33,040 nucleotides of DNA, from NCBI GenBank assembly GCA_018645405.1, contig JABGOQ010000131.1, positions 1-33,040 on the forward strand, written 5' to 3'. Below, in pieces: positions 31,876 to 33,040 of the stretch. Origin of the DNA: Anaerolineae bacterium (GTDB taxonomy: Bacteria; Chloroflexota; Anaerolineae; Anaerolineales; Villigracilaceae). Under the pieces are notes generated by a model. That model did no database searches and was not told the DNA's origin. It saw nothing but the letters and a program-made list of their open reading frames with translations. Every line of letters begins with the position of its first letter. Position 1 is the first letter of the stretch. Both the position numbers and the translations under genes were made by a program.

Positions 31876-32883
31876 ATGGAGAATTTACAAAAAACTTTCT
31901 TAGACGCGATAGAAAAAGAGCTTCACCAGCAAGTTGCTCGTTTAGATGAAAAAGATACTGCCCAATATCACGAGATGCTCACTTATCATATGGGCTGGAC
32001 GGGAGAAGGCGCGGGAGCAAAAGCGCGCGGAAAACGGATTCGTCCGCTCTTGCTTTTGCTGGCAACCTCTGCCTCTGGCGGAGATTGGGAGAAAGCGCTC
32101 CCTGCCGCCGCCGGGATTGAGTTGGTCCATAATTTTTCATTATTGCACGATGATATTCAAGATAACTCTGCAACGAGACGCGGTCGCTTAACGGCATGGA
32201 AAATTTGGGGCGTAGCCCAAGCCATTAACGCCGGTGACGGGATGTTTATTCTCGCCAACTTAGCAATGGGCGATCTTGCGACGGCTTATCCCGCAGAAAT
32301 CGTTTTACAGGGTGAAAGAGGTTTTCAGAAAACTTGCCTGGATTTAACACGCGGTCAACATTTAGATATAGATTACGAGACTCGTGAAGATATTATGCCT
32401 GGCGATTATTGGACAATGATCGCGGGAAAGACAGCGGCGTTACTTTCTACATCTATGTATTTAGGTGCGCTTTTTGGCGGCGCAGATGAAGCCACGCAAT
32501 ACTCTTATAAAGAGTTCGGGCATTATCTCGGACTTGCCTTTCAGGTACAAGACGATCTCCTTGGTATTTGGGGTGATGAGGCATTGACGGGGAAATCTAC
32601 TGCAAGCGATTTACTGGAAGGCAAAAAGTCACTGCCCGTTTTATATGGACTAGAGAAAAAAAGTAAATTTGCCGAAAGATGGGGAAAAGGCGCACTAAAA
32701 GAAGATGAAATCCCTGAAATGGCGCAATTGCTTGAAATTGAAGGCGCACGTCTAATGGCGCAACGTCAAGCCGATCAGATGACAGACATGGCACTCAACT
32801 CTTTGCGGATGGCAAATCCACAAGGCGAGGCGGGAGATATTCTCTTTTCTCTGGCAGAGCGTTTATTGGGGCGTGAGGCTTGA
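31876..32883 (+). CDS. Polyprenyl diphosphate synthase (trans-type, FPP/GGPP synthase family)
   Basis: 335 residues. It condenses IPP with allylic diphosphates. Both Asp-rich Mg-binding motifs are present: the first in LLHDDIQDNSATRRG and the second in FQVQDDLLGIWGDE, with GKSTASDLLEGKKSLPVLYG after the second. The N-terminal GKRIRPLLLLLA motif binds IPP. Chain length cannot be read reliably; geranylgeranyl or shorter is plausible. Together with fni at 19619 it forms the isoprenoid theme of the window. The -35 box of the tRNA-Gly promoter overlaps its stop codon. Confidence 0.95.
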   Translation: MENLQKTFLDAIEKELHQQVARLDEKDTAQYHEMLTYHMGWTGEGAGAKARGKRIRPLLLLLATSASGGDWEKALPAAAGIELVHNFSLLHDDIQDNSATRRGRLTAWKIWGVAQAINAGDGMFILANLAMGDLATAYPAEIVLQGERGFQKTCLDLTRGQHLDIDYETREDIMPGDYWTMIAGKTAALLSTSMYLGALFGGADEATQYSYKEFGHYLGLAFQVQDDLLGIWGDEALTGKSTASDLLEGKKSLPVLYGLEKKSKFAERWGKGALKEDEIPEMAQLLEIEGARLMAQRQADQMTDMALNSLRMANPQGEAGDILFSLAERLLGREA

Positions 32884-32907
32884 CATTGATTTTGCAAGTG
32901 CTATAAT
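32880..32907 (+). promoter_or_regulatory. Strong sigma-70 promoter for tRNA-Gly
   Basis: Perfect TTGACA (32880-32885) and perfect TATAAT (32902-32907) with a 16-nt spacer, 80 nt before the tRNA. The -35 hexamer overlaps the TGA stop of the polyprenyl synthase gene. It is the closest consensus match seen in the window. Confidence 0.88.
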
Positions 32908-32987
32908 TTGTTCTTGCAGGTTGCAAGGTTGAAGGTTTAAAGTTGACAGATTCGACCCTCTGACCAGAAAACCAACAGACCAAATAC

Positions 32988-33040
32988 GCGGGTGTCGCCA
33001 AGTGGTAAGGCACTAGCTTCCCAAGCTAGCATTCGACGGT
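32988..33040 (+). tRNA. tRNA-Gly (anticodon CCC), 3' end outside window
   Basis: 53 nt of the 5' part. Acceptor strand GCGGGTG, D-arm with AAGTGGTAAGGC, anticodon stem CTAGC/GCTAG around loop TTCCCAA (anticodon CCC), then the variable loop and the start of the T arm. The rest is cut by the window end. Confidence 0.92.

Noticed and set aside
1-33040. CRISPR array, prophage or integrative element
   Set aside because: No regularly spaced direct repeats, integrase, phage structural gene or tRNA-associated attachment duplication was seen.

Overview
The window looks like a chromosomal segment of a bacterium from the phylum Chloroflexota, probably class Anaerolineae. This is an inference from gene content and style: AAA-like ATPases fused to C-terminal sensor-type domains, proline/threonine-rich extracytoplasmic linkers, a type 2 IPP isomerase, LCP and DUF420 proteins, and many small palindromic repeats. 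No rRNA or other phylogenetic marker is present, so the assignment is not proven.

Region 1 (1-5583) is a plus-strand chain of at least three genes joined by ATGA stop/start overlaps. The two complete genes share an almost identical AAA-like ATPase, one membrane helix and an extracytoplasmic stalk, then end in unrelated ectodomains (a LamG/concanavalin-like sandwich and a formylglycine-generating-enzyme/C-type-lectin-like fold). The truncated upstream gene ends in a BNR beta-propeller. This is the most unusual system in the window. Region 2 (5671-8147) holds the ABC-F ATPase uup, bracketed by a 48-nt direct repeat that is the 3' end of a small hypothetical gene and its vestigial copy. Region 3 (8148-10244, minus) is an operon of an AI-2E family transporter, a SUI1/YciH factor and msrB.

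Region 4 (10251-18948, plus) runs: a MITE-like element; a MoxR/DUF58 pair overlapping an MBL-fold hydrolase; argF with a strong terminator; alanine dehydrogenase and an acetyl-CoA hydrolase/CoA-transferase as a two-gene unit; pyruvate kinase. Region 5 (18951-23239) has tRNA-Asp, acpP divergent from fni (type 2 IPP isomerase), a RAYT transposase remnant joined to a palindromic repeat, an LCP protein and a divergent channel-like membrane protein.

Region 6 (23236-30351, minus) is an eight-gene, tightly packed or overlapping series: CDP-alcohol phosphatidyltransferase, flippase-like membrane protein, GTP cyclohydrolase II, MDR dehydrogenase, PTPS-like enzyme with the catalytic Cys replaced by Glu, glycosyltransferase, methyltransferase and RibD-C type pyrimidine reductase. 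The rest of the riboflavin pathway is absent. The set suggests an uncharacterised pathway in which a GTP-derived pyrimidine/pterin is reduced, methylated and glycosylated, perhaps in connection with a membrane lipid. Region 7 (30415-33040) has a DUF420 membrane protein, a membrane-anchored papain-like protein, a polyprenyl diphosphate synthase and the start of tRNA-Gly(CCC) behind a near-consensus promoter.

Two themes run through the window. Several classes of small palindromic repeats lie between genes, within genes or over their stop codons. Several genes have a -10 box only 7-9 nt before the ATG and no Shine-Dalgarno sequence, which suggests leaderless mRNAs.
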